This document shows, piece after piece, positions 7,734-16,151 of a DNA stretch of 64,000 bases. The notes beneath the pieces were generated by a model, which did not search any database, had not been told where the DNA came from, and saw only the letters and a program-made list of their open reading frames with translations. This DNA is from Moanibacter sp965226025 (GTDB taxonomy: Bacteria > Verrucomicrobiota > Verrucomicrobiia > Opitutales > UBA2987): positions 1,674,001 to 1,738,000 of the forward strand of contig CBDDCD010000001.1 of assembly GCA_965226025.1 (NCBI GenBank), given 5' to 3'. Made by a program: the position numbers and the translations under genes. The number at the start of each line of letters is the position of its first letter. Positions within the stretch are counted from its first letter, which is position 1.

Positions 7734-9400
7734 GCCTGGAAATCCGTCAGGATTTCCAGGCTCATCACTACCGCGCCCCCCTGATCTGGTTCCTCCTACC
7801 GCTCATCGCCGGCTATATCATCGGAAGTCGTCTCTCCCTACCGATCCTCCCCCTCCTCGCCGTTGCCCTTGTTCTGCTTCTCATCGCCCTCCCATTTTCT
7901 TCCGCTCCCGGCGAGTTCGCCAGAACCCTCTGGTACGCTCTCTTCTCCCTCTCAATCATACTGATGGCGTGGGGTTACTTCGCCTACCGCAATCGCCCGC
8001 TGCCACCGGAATGGTACCAACTGCCGCCTCGAGAAGCCCAACTCACCATCAGCGTCATCCGCACCTACGCCACCAGCCCCTACCGACAGATTGCTTCCGG
8101 GGTTGCGGAGGTGACGGTCGCGCCGGCCCACCTTCCCCACCTCCTTGGAAAGAGGATTTTCTTTCAACTACGCCCAACATCCGAGCACTCGCAGATCGTG
8201 CGCACACAGAGACACCGTGTCCGGGGAATCCTAAGCTACGTCAGCTCCTTCGAAGAAACAGATCCTTTTGACGAACACCTTATTCGGTCCGGCGTCTATC
8301 TTGAACTTCGCCGAGGTCGGTTTCTGGAAGAGGCGGAATCCGAAACCGCCTTTTACCGGTTCTGCGCGGAGCAGAATACTCGATTCGAAAGCATTCTGCG
8401 TAAGGGAACCGAGGGCGCTTCGGATCTCGGCAACATCTATGTCGCCATGCTCCTCGGAAAAAAGCAAGTCCTCACCCAGGACCAAAAAGAGGCTTTCCTG
8501 AAAAGCGGCACCTTGCACCTGTTCGCGATCAGCGGCCTCCACGTCGGAGCCGTCTTCATCTGCTTGAACTCTATCCTTGGCCTTCTTCGTATCGAAGAGC
8601 GAACGCGCGCCATTCTGGCCCTCGGTCTGCTCTTTCTCTACGCCCACATCACCGGCGGAGCGCCCTCCGCCATAAGGGCCTTTCTCATGATTTCCTTCTA
8701 CTGGAGCGCGAGGATTTTTGTTCGCCAATCCTCTCCCTTTGCCGGGCTTCTCGCCTCCGCTCTTGGCGTCCTACTGTGGGACCCTCGCCAGCTCTGGAAT
8801 GCGGGCTTTCAACTCTCCTATGGAGTCGTATCTTCCATCCTTCTCTACGGTGTGCCCCTGATCGAAGCTTTGAAAGAGAGGATGATCTGGTTTCCCGGTC
8901 TCCCTATGGAAGACTATCGCTGGTACCACAGACGAATCATCAAATACTCCGGGAAGGTCATCGAGCTCTTCTCCATCAGCACCGCTGCCACTCTCATGAG
9001 TACACCCCTCACCATTCACTTTTTCGGCCTCTTTACGCCCGGCGCTCTCCTTCTCAACATGATCCTAGTCTCACTGGCCATTCCCCTCGTATACAGCGGT
9101 GTCATCTCCATTGCCTTCGGCGCCTTGGGCGCCACCTGGATCAGCTCATTCTTCAACCACGGCTCCCTCGTTCTGATCTCGATTATGGAAAAAACCATCC
9201 AGATTTGCCTCAAAATTCCCGGCTTCTTCCTCGAACGCCAATTCGCCCACCCCAACACAGGCCCTATCTGCCTGATCGCTCTCCTTATTCTCCTCCTCGC
9301 CATGCGCACCAGACCCCTCGCCCAATCAAAAAAATGCCTCTTCCTCCCCCCAGCTGCCCTACTTTTGGTCATCTTGACGATGACTGTGCCGGCCCCATGA
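7706..9400 (+). CDS. comEC: ComEC/Rec2-family DNA-uptake membrane channel
   Basis: Polytopic inner-membrane protein of natural transformation, the channel for single-stranded DNA. 564 residues. A DUF4131-type N-terminus with paired helices (PLIWFLLPLIAGYIIGSRL, ILPLLAVALVLLLIALPF, SLSIILMAWGYFAY) is followed by an OB-like extracellular part and the Competence domain, with the hallmark LHLFAISGLHVGAVFICL near residues 270-290 and the GAPSAIRAFLM helix. No metallo-beta-lactamase domain follows, so it is the short form. The only start I can find is a TTG at 7706 inside repeat Q1; residues 1-18 (repeat plus hairpin) are therefore repeat-derived or the true start is a non-standard codon near 7770. 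Confidence 0.85.
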   Translation: MNVKVRQTPSLEIRQDFQAHHYRAPLIWFLLPLIAGYIIGSRLSLPILPLLAVALVLLLIALPFSSAPGEFARTLWYALFSLSIILMAWGYFAYRNRPLPPEWYQLPPREAQLTISVIRTYATSPYRQIASGVAEVTVAPAHLPHLLGKRIFFQLRPTSEHSQIVRTQRHRVRGILSYVSSFEETDPFDEHLIRSGVYLELRRGRFLEEAESETAFYRFCAEQNTRFESILRKGTEGASDLGNIYVAMLLGKKQVLTQDQKEAFLKSGTLHLFAISGLHVGAVFICLNSILGLLRIEERTRAILALGLLFLYAHITGGAPSAIRAFLMISFYWSARIFVRQSSPFAGLLASALGVLLWDPRQLWNAGFQLSYGVVSSILLYGVPLIEALKERMIWFPGLPMEDYRWYHRRIIKYSGKVIELFSISTAATLMSTPLTIHFFGLFTPGALLLNMILVSLAIPLVYSGVISIAFGALGATWISSFFNHGSLVLISIMEKTIQICLKIPGFFLERQFAHPNTGPICLIALLILLLAMRTRPLAQSKKCLFLPPAALLLVILTMTVPAP

Positions 9401-10113
9401 GCATTTCGTGGTTGTCCAGGAGTCGACAAAGCTTACGCCTAGGCTTACCGATTAAGGAAGAAGGCTGATCGTCGGACATTTCCCAAACTTGGTCGTAAGC
9501 TTCGTCGTCAACTTCGTCGAAGTCGCCCGATCACCAGTGAAGCTCCTTCGGTCTGGGAAGCATGTCGTAGCAGCCAATGAATCGAAAAAGCTCACGACAA
9601 AGCTCGCGACAAAGTGTCCCAACGGGATCACTATGGCTAATATCTGATTCGAGTCTATTCGACGAAGCTTACGAAGAGGCTTACGACAATTAGAACTAGG
9701 CTGTCCCCGCGTCTCCGCTTCTCCCCCTCCCCGCGTCTCTCTCCTCCCCCATCCGTTGCCCTATCCGATGCGCATCCCGCATCCCGTATCTCGCAACCCG
9801 CATCCCGCATCCCGTATCTCGCAACCCGCATCCCGCATCCCGTATCTCGAAACTCGCATCCCTCCCCCCTCTCCCAATCCGCATTGTCCTCTTCAGCACT
9901 TCAGCGCGCAGCTGCGCGCATAACCGCGTGCGCTTCCGTGGTCAATCCTCCCCTCCGCCGCCCTACTTTTTGTCATCGTCAAGATGACAAAAAGTATTTA
10001 GACTTAAGATTCTCCGAATCTTAAGTCTGCTCGCATTTCCTTGCCATTCCCGCACCTCTTTCACAGAGTCAGTCTCAACGACCAATCCAACGAATCCTCA
10101 CAGGAACTAACTC
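9401..10113. other. Intergenic region rich in short repeats and two hairpins, no gene seen
   Basis: About 700 bases without a credible frame. From the start: words of the AAGCTTACGACA / AAGCTCGCGACAAAG type (about 9430-9690), then a tandem array (about 9773-9866) alternating CATCCCGTATCTCG and CAACCCGCATCCCG words. Two tight hairpins follow: 9965-9995 (arms ACTTTTTGTCAT and ATGACAAAAAGT, loop 7) and 10000-10028 (arms AGACTTAAGATTC and GAATCTTAAGTCT, loop TCC). The first hairpin region (GCCCTACTTTTTGTCATC) resembles the comEC 3' end (GCCCTACTTTTGGTCATC at about 9356), suggesting a local copy. Confidence 0.6.
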
Positions 10114-10398
10114 ATGAAAAGCGCCTACGAACTGGCCATGGAGCGCCTAGAAGCCGAGGATCCCAGCTCCGTTGCTCCCCTCACCGATGAACAGCGCAAA
10201 GAGATCCACGAACTGGAGACCCGCTACAAAGCGAAAGTCGCGGAACGGGAGATTTTTCTTAAGAAGCAGCTTGAGGAAACTCGAGAAAAAGGAGATCTCG
10301 CCGAGGCAGAAAAGATCGAAACCCAATTGAAAAACGAACGGACCCGCTTGGAAGAGGAACTTGAGGCCGAGAAGGAAAAAGTCCGCAATCGGAAATGA
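10114..10398 (+). CDS. Small charged coiled-coil protein upstream of thyA
   Basis: 94 residues, almost entirely alpha-helical with heptads of E, K, R and L (QRKEIHELETRYKAKVAERE, IETQLKNERTRLEEELEAEK), so a soluble coiled coil. No family recognised. Its stop overlaps the thyA start (ATGA at 10395-10398), so the two are translationally coupled; that and the clean codon pattern argue it is real. It may be a scaffold or assembly factor, but nothing in the sequence shows this. Confidence 0.7.
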   Translation: MKSAYELAMERLEAEDPSSVAPLTDEQRKEIHELETRYKAKVAEREIFLKKQLEETREKGDLAEAEKIETQLKNERTRLEEELEAEKEKVRNRK

Positions 10399-11195
10399 GG
10401 CAATATTGCGATCTTCTTAGACTCGTCTTGGACAAGGGAAAGCCTCGCCAGGACCGCACCGGGGTCGGCACCTATTCCGTCTTCGGTGCCCAGGCCCGCT
10501 ACGACTTGAGGCAGACATTTCCCCTCCTCACCACCAAGAAGCTCCACCTCAAGTCGATCATTCACGAGCTCCTCTGGTTCCTCAGGGGCGACACCAATCT
10601 TGCCTACCTCCACGACCATAAAGTCAAAATTTGGGACGAGTGGGCGGATGAAGATGGAGATCTCGGCAGAATCTACGGGGCTCAGTGGTGCGACTGGCAA
10701 ACCCCCGACGGCCGCTCGATCAACCAAATCGACACGATCATCGAGCAAATTAGAAGTGACCCCTACAGCCGCAGGCACATTGTCTCCGCCTGGAACGTCG
10801 GCGAATTGGACAAAATGGCGCTCAATCCGTGCCACGTCCTCTTCCAATTATACGTCGACGTCGAAGAGCAGGAACTCAGCTGCCAACTCTACCAAAGAAG
10901 CGCCGATCTCTTTCTCGGGGTTCCCTTCAACATCGCTTCCTACTCGCTCCTTACCATGATGATCGCCCAAGTCTGTGGCCTCAAAACCGCCGAGTTCGTT
11001 CACACCTTCGGAGATCTGCACCTCTACACCAACCACCTCGAACAGGTGAACGCGCAACTCTCCCGTGAACTACGTCCCCTCCCCACCATGAGGCTCAACC
11101 CCAGCGTCACCGACATCTACAAGTTCTCCTACGAGGATTTCGAACTCCTCGACTACGATCCCCATCCGAGAATAAGAGCGCCCATTGCCGTTTAG
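10395..11195 (+). CDS. thyA: Thymidylate synthase
   Basis: Converts dUMP and methylene-tetrahydrofolate to dTMP and dihydrofolate. 266 residues, the usual length. The dUMP-binding RTGVGT loop is at 21-26, the catalytic cysteine is Cys146 in LNPCHVLFQLYV, and the substrate-binding YQRSADLFLGVPFNIASYSL follows; HTFGDLHLYTNH and the C-terminal YDPHPRIRAPIAV (family end APxAI) are intact. It is coupled to the upstream coiled-coil gene by an ATGA overlap, and folA follows 308 bases downstream, so the dTMP cycle genes are clustered, although a long palindrome lies between them. Confidence 0.97.
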   Translation: MRQYCDLLRLVLDKGKPRQDRTGVGTYSVFGAQARYDLRQTFPLLTTKKLHLKSIIHELLWFLRGDTNLAYLHDHKVKIWDEWADEDGDLGRIYGAQWCDWQTPDGRSINQIDTIIEQIRSDPYSRRHIVSAWNVGELDKMALNPCHVLFQLYVDVEEQELSCQLYQRSADLFLGVPFNIASYSLLTMMIAQVCGLKTAEFVHTFGDLHLYTNHLEQVNAQLSRELRPLPTMRLNPSVTDIYKFSYEDFELLDYDPHPRIRAPIAV

Positions 11196-11333
11196 GCATA
11201 GGATGGGGGTTTTCAAGCATTCCTCTAGTAAGAAAACAGCCACGAAAATCCATACTCACCGTGGATTTCGAGTTTCTATCCATCAAATAGTGGTCTCTTG
11301 AACATACTATGGTGTATAAGACGCTGAATCTCG

Positions 11334-11497
11334 AAGTTCCACGGCGCGTCCGGCGGCCACGCCCTACCGCCTCACGGCTGATCGAATGCTGCTTATTGTT
11401 CACTGCAAAGGCTCTGGTTGAAAATCGCTCCCTACCTATTCGATGACCTGAAAGGTGGTAGGGCGTGGCCGCCGGACGCGCCGCTCTAGGGAAACTT
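11334..11497. repeat. Long-arm inverted repeat (family S) upstream of folA
   Basis: Arms GGCGCGTCCGGCGGCCACGC (and on to CCTACC, 11343-11368) and its complement (11457-11482) pair over 26 bases without mismatch; weaker pairing continues outwards (AAGTTCCACG at 11334, CGCTCTAGGGAAACTT at 11482-11497). The loop is 88 bases. The right arm ends 6 bases before the folA ATG, so a folded transcript would bury the folA leader. The sequence between thyA and the left arm holds nothing else I can identify. Confidence 0.75.
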
Positions 11498-11503
11498 CCT
11501 TCC

Positions 11504-12010
11504 ATGCCCAAGCCCTGGAAAGCCATCGCCGCCATGTCCCTCAACCGGGTCATCGGCAAGGACAACGATATCCCCTGGCGAATTCCGGCAGATTCAAAAT
11601 GGTTTCGAAAGTGCACCCTCGGCCACGTCATTATTGTTGGTAGAAAGACCTTTGAATCCTTTGGAAAGAAACCACTACCAAATAGGCAGAATTGGATTCT
11701 CTCGCGCAAATTGGTCCTTTGGCACATCAATGACGATCCGTCGGTTCGCCTCTACACAAGCCTGAAAGACCTGCAGAAAAGATCCGAGAGAATGAGAAAC
11801 AAAAAGGTCTGGGTGTGCGGCGGCGCTGAAATCTATCAGCAAACTCTCCCTCGTTGCAGAGACCTATTTTTGACCGTCGTAAAGCGTGAAGTGGAAGGAA
11901 ATGTCTACTTCCCTGATTTCGAACACATCTTCAAACTGAAGAACGTGCTGCGCGACGAAAAGGAATTCGAAGTCACACACTACGTCAACTCCCATCCCGT
12001 CGAATTTTAG
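11504..12010 (+). CDS. folA: Dihydrofolate reductase
   Basis: NADPH-dependent reduction of dihydrofolate, regenerating the folate consumed by ThyA. From the ATG at 11504 the protein has 168 residues and opens as the family does (WKAIAAMSLNRVIGKDNDIPWRIPADSKWF, with Trp25 and the catalytic acid Asp30). VIIVGRKTFESFGKKPLPNRQN and the cofactor loop VWVCGGAEIYQQTLP with downstream LTVV are present. A frame open upstream to 11465 falls inside the palindrome arm and is not used. The Shine-Dalgarno is weak (AGGGAAAC) and is part of the palindrome. Confidence 0.95.
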   Translation: MPKPWKAIAAMSLNRVIGKDNDIPWRIPADSKWFRKCTLGHVIIVGRKTFESFGKKPLPNRQNWILSRKLVLWHINDDPSVRLYTSLKDLQKRSERMRNKKVWVCGGAEIYQQTLPRCRDLFLTVVKREVEGNVYFPDFEHIFKLKNVLRDEKEFEVTHYVNSHPVEF

Positions 12011-12044
12011 TAACCTCAGACCTCACTATCTTGCCCCTTTAAAG

Positions 12045-14347
12045 GAGCTATGCAATCGCAAGTTTAAATCTCGATTTATAGCCGAGTTGGAAGGTAATGG
12101 TTCGGCCCGAGCGGTCGGGCATCAGGAGCGGGTTCTGGTTGAGAGTCTGGAGGTACTCAATCACGACTTGCTGCAAATGAGGGGAATAGTTTGCGGTTGG
12201 GAATAGATGCGCTTCGACGGTTGCGCCCCTCTCTATGAGGGCGCCGTCGCAGTGAGTCAGATTGCGAAACAGATCGTGGTCGTCACGATAGTTGTCGTAG
12301 CCTTCTTTAAAGGGTTCAAACTGCTTGTAGAAACTATTGCGGGCGAGGATTTTCAAGGCATCCATGATGGATTTGTTAGAGGTGTCCAGGCGGACATAGT
12401 TCTGCTCAATGAGTCGCTCCAGGCGCGAGCATTCGGTCTCGATTTGCTCCCCTTCGAGTTGGAGGGCATTGAGCTTGTGATCGAGGCGAGCGATCATGGC
12501 GCTCCTTGAGGCGCTTTGGCCCGGATGGGCATGTTCGGCCAGGAGCAGTCTTTTCAATGCTTCGGTGGATTGGGTTTTCTGCTTCAGGAGTGCTTTAGCG
12601 GCACCGCTTTTCTCCTGCCTATCCTCAAGGTGTTGGGCTAAGCGCTGGTAGTGGATGGTGCGATAAGAGGTGATCTGATTAATCCCAAAGTGCTTATCGA
12701 GGTATTTGAAATCATTCTCCTGAATCCAGCGACTGAACATCCCTTTGAGGACTGCTTCATCGGGGGCTTTTGGGTCGGTCCCTAAGATGCTCACCGTAAT
12801 GGTTTGATTTCTGGGATTGGTCGCTTCCACCACCCATTGGGTAAGATGAGGATTCTTTTTCCACGGGCCCCGCTGATAGCAAAGATAATACTCCTGGAGA
12901 TCTTCGGCATGGTTTCTGGGGCGCAGCAGGCGCAGTTGTCCGTCGATCCGTTGCAGGGGCTGGCCTTGAAACCTTTTTCCCAGGTGATGATTTCGAGTTG
13001 AGGATGCTCCAGGATGGCTTCGTAAAACCAGTCCGCGGCGATCGCCCGGTCCACGTAAATGCTCACCTTCTTATCCGCAGGCACCTCTACCAATTCGAGC
13101 ATCGCTTCGCAGTTGGGGATAAACCGTTTCCTTATATCCTCGTAGTTGTCGGTGCTGGCAAAATAGACCGGAGAGCCCTTCAGGGTATGAATAAAATCGC
13201 TGTGAAGCGCTTTGTCGGCCAAACGGATGGTGGGACACCAGCCCGCCAGGAGCTTGCTCATGCCGGTGTAATGTTTGGTGTGCGGATCATAATAAAAGCT
13301 CTGCTCACAAGAAGCATTCAGGTTCCTCGCGTTCACCCTGAGGATCGCTCTTAAAAGCGCTTCATGGGCCAGGGCGCTGAGCCTTTGGCGTTGCAGATGG
13401 GGCGTATAGAGGACTCGCCCGATGAGCTTTTGCAGGTCTTCCAGATCGAGCAGTTTGCTCTGCTCGATATTCACCGCGGCCAACAGCGCGCAGGCCAGCC
13501 ATTGCTTCAAAAGCCAGCCCTCTTCGCCATCTATCTGAGCCACTTGCCCGAGCCCTTCACTGAATACCAGCACCCCTAAATGTCGACACCACTGCACCGA
13601 TTCGGAACTGCCCGTGGTAAAATCGGGAGACTCCTTGCGATTCTCCTCTTCGCCTTCGGCCTTGTTTTCTGCTTGCTCCTGCTCTGCCTGCAAGGGTGAA
13701 CCCTTGGGAGAATCCCAGGCAGTCTCCCGATTTTGCCCCCTCCTCTGCTCGGCCTCCTTGGCCAAGGCCTCTTTGAGCTCCTTAAACAAAGGGCGCAGGG
13801 TTTCCCCACTGAGGCTGACTGCGAACACCTCCTCGATCTCACCGCGTATCTTCTTGCTGTAAGCGTACCGGCTCTGCTCATAGATCTCAAAAAAGCGCAC
13901 CCGCACAAAACTCCGTATTTCCCGGGTCAATTTGCGATGCCACCGGCGCCCCGCCAACACCCGGCCCAGGGTTTCGGCATCGCCACTTTGCAGGGCCTCG
14001 CCCCACCGCTTCATCGTCTTGGGGTCAACCTCAAATTGTCTCTGTAAGCACCCTATCTTCAACCCCGCATTATAGAGCCGTCCCACCAGAATCTTGAATC
14101 CAACCTGCTCGCGATCGTCCCCCACCACTTCCAATAGCTCATGGCCGTAATAGACCTGCAATTGGCCTTTGCTCAGGTCCCGATAGACCGTCAGGCAGGG
14201 ATTACGCTTGTCTACCCCAAGGAGGCATTGTTGGCAGGACTCTTCTTGCTCGGTAGGTTTCTCCATTTTCTTCGAATTAGTTCTTCGAAGGAGAAGCCTA
14301 CCGTTTTCTTTCTCTCGTTAAAAGTCGGGAATTCTACTTGCGATTCT
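12045..14347. mobile_element. Probable insertion sequence around the frameshifted transposase; ends tentative
   Basis: The stretch CAATCGCAAGTTTAAATC at 12053-12070 and GAATTCTACTTGCGATTC at 14330-14347 are imperfect inverted copies sharing AATCGCAAGT, which may be part of the terminal repeats. The left one lies inside the last codons of the transposase. I see no convincing target duplication, so the boundaries are estimates. Confidence 0.4.
12048..14266 (-). pseudogene. Frameshifted DDE-type transposase (unassigned IS family)
   Basis: Two overlapping frames form one protein of about 740 residues. The first (start 14266) reads to ITWEKGF and then runs out of phase to a late stop; the second frame continues naturally from FQGQPLQRIDGQLRLLRP through EYYLCYQRGPWKKNPHL to the stop at 12048. 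The phase change is one missing base in a run of five A on the coding strand (T run at 12974-12978): a sixth A would restore ITWEKRFQGQPLQRIDG. An N-terminal helix-turn-helix-like region (AGLKIGCLQRQFEVDPKTMKRWG), candidate catalytic Asp in YYDPHTKHYTG and YVDRAIAADWF, and a C-terminal helical part are visible. Programmed -1 frameshifting is possible, but no classical slippery heptamer is in phase. I cannot name the IS family. Confidence 0.7.
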
Positions 14348-14450
14348 ACCCACCCCGACAACCCGCATAATAGCGAGTTCTGAACCTACGCGATATCGCT
14401 ATGGTGTTTCTGAAAATTCGGGATTCACTGAATCCGGAAGGAGAAATGTT

Positions 14451-14579
14451 CACCCGTCTCCGCGAGAGGCTTCGCCGAGGCAAGCGCATTCCTCTACAAA
14501 GACAAGCAGACGATTCCACTCCCCGTAGAGGAATGCGCTCGCCTCGGCGAAGTCCCACTCAGCAGAACGAAGACGGGTG
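14451..14579. repeat. Palindromic element, family P variant (copy P5)
   Basis: Inner arms 14471-14497 and 14525-14551 pair with nearly complete complementarity (GCGCATTCCTCTAC and GTAGAGGAATGCGC at the loop side, TTCGCCGAGG and CCTCGGCGAA outside). An outer pair CACCCGTCT / AGACGGGTG closes the structure. The loop-side half matches the GCATTCCKCTAC half of the family P palindromes at 16.0, 27.1/28.3, 34.9 and 35.9 kb. Confidence 0.75.
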
Positions 14580-14668
14580 AGCAATTTCTTTAGTCTCTTC
14601 TGTTCAAATCCCTCTTTCGCGCCTTTTCGCGTCCTTTAGCGGGCCAATCACCACACCCTGGGGTTCCC

Positions 14669-15873
14669 CTACTCCCTCGTCCACGCAAAAATCTTCACCG
14701 GGACATTAACCGGCAAAACAACGTTGATCACCTTCGACGCCGGATTGGCGGCTAAATTATCGATGCTGTCCTCAACCACCGTCCGCGCCCCATTTTCCGG
14801 TTGCACTACCACCGCGATCGGCACCACGCCGTCGTAGTCACGCGCCTGAACCGTAACCGTCTGATTCGGATCGGTGCCGAAGGGAAGAACGATTGACACC
14901 GCCGATCCCGAACCCTCTGGAATATTCGTCCCCGCCGCTGCGATGATATCGAGGCTCGGCAAGGCGGGAAAGACCACCATGTTGGCGCCGATCGTAGTGA
15001 GACTTGCAGGATCGAAAGTGAAGCTCATGTCAGAGCGATCAAACGTGTCGATCCGTATCCTGCCGTAACCTCCAAACTGATCGTCCTTACGGAAATTCGA
15101 GGCATTCCGACTCTCGGAAAAGACATCACCGCCACCCGAGACTTTCGGCGCGATAAGACGGATCGCGCCTCCACTGCCTCCATTAAACCAGCTGCTGTTG
15201 GTACCGGCCTGCCCCCCTAAAGACCGGAGGCTCCCACTGACAAAAATTTCAGTATTCGAGGCAATGAGGAGCGCACCTCCTCCACCGCCGCCCCCAAACC
15301 GGGCTCACCTGCCGCACCGCCGCCACCGGATCCTCCAATCATCGGAATGAGTAAAGGAGATCCATAGGAAATTCCGTTTCTCGAGGGCCCATTAAAAGGC
15401 GAAACTGAACCGAAAGACCCTGATCCGACCGATGCAGGATCCGCCGCGTTAGCGATCCCACCTAAACCCCCACCCGGTCCGTATCCATCCCCAGAATCAA
15501 TTCCGGTGCCTCCAGGGGAACCGCCGTCGAAACCACCCGGACCTCCCAACCCACCGGCAATAAACGATCCCTGTGAGCCATTGACTTGAATGTGTCCCTC
15601 AATGTTGACGAGACCCGTTGCGAGGAGGAATACCGGTGTGTTGAGTTCGTTTCGATTGAAGAAAAGGCTGACACCAGAAGCTATATTCACCGTTGTGGCG
15701 TGAAAAATTCCGTCCGGCGGCAAATCCATCGTAGTATCTACCGTGATGTTGATGGGACCAAACGACCCGTCGCTCCCCGAGTCGAAGCCGGTTTGGGCAG
15801 AGAGGGGGATCGAAAAGAGGGAGAACACAGCCACCCATGGCAGAAGAGTTTGAGCTTTAGATTGTATTTTCAT
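14669..15873 (-). pseudogene. Gly-rich secreted protein, frameshifted at a G tract
   Basis: Signal peptide at the start (TLLPWVAVFSLFSIPLSAQ), then repeated strands and glycine stretches (GGLGGPGGFDGG, GGSGGGGAAGEPG) typical of surface or exported Gly-rich beta-solenoid proteins. The first frame derails after GEPG and stops at 15217. The other frame carries on in perfect register as GGGGGGGALLIASNTEIFVS, NGGSGGAIRLIAPKVSGGG, GGYGRIRIDTFDRSDMSF to the stop at 14669. The break is one base in the five-G run (C5 at 15291-15295 on the plus strand); six G would give a single 401-residue protein. It is the last gene of the surface locus. Phase variation by slippage, mutation, or a sequencing error are all possible. 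Confidence 0.7.
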
Positions 15874-16014
15874 GGTTCTTCTTTCTGACTAATTCCACTC
15901 CTATCACTACCTGAGTGTGACCGTCACCGCCGAGATCGCCGACGGACTTGAGATTTTACTGTCAATGCTGGCTACGGGACGGTTTGGAGAAGCGGAAATC
16001 AACTGCGCGATCGT

Positions 16015-16079
16015 CGAAATGCTCACGCATTCCGCTACAAACACCGTCTTGGATTGTAGCGGAATGCGTGAGCATTTCG
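16015..16079. repeat. Palindromic element, family P (copy P1)
   Basis: Arms CGAAATGCTCACGCATTCCG (on to CTAC, 16015-16038) and its exact complement (16056-16079) with a 17-base loop. It lies between the TSP3 protein gene and the Gly-rich gene, both on the minus strand, in a 278-base spacer with no other feature. Confidence 0.9.
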
Positions 16080-16151
16080 TCTTCTGCGAAGAGATCCCGA
16101 CCAAGGTCGGTCCTACAGATCCGGGATAGCTGAAACAATGGTCCGTCACAA

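Noticed and set aside
9773..9866. Possible CRISPR-like array
   Set aside because: Units are about 14-21 bases, directly abutting, without unique spacers; no cas genes.
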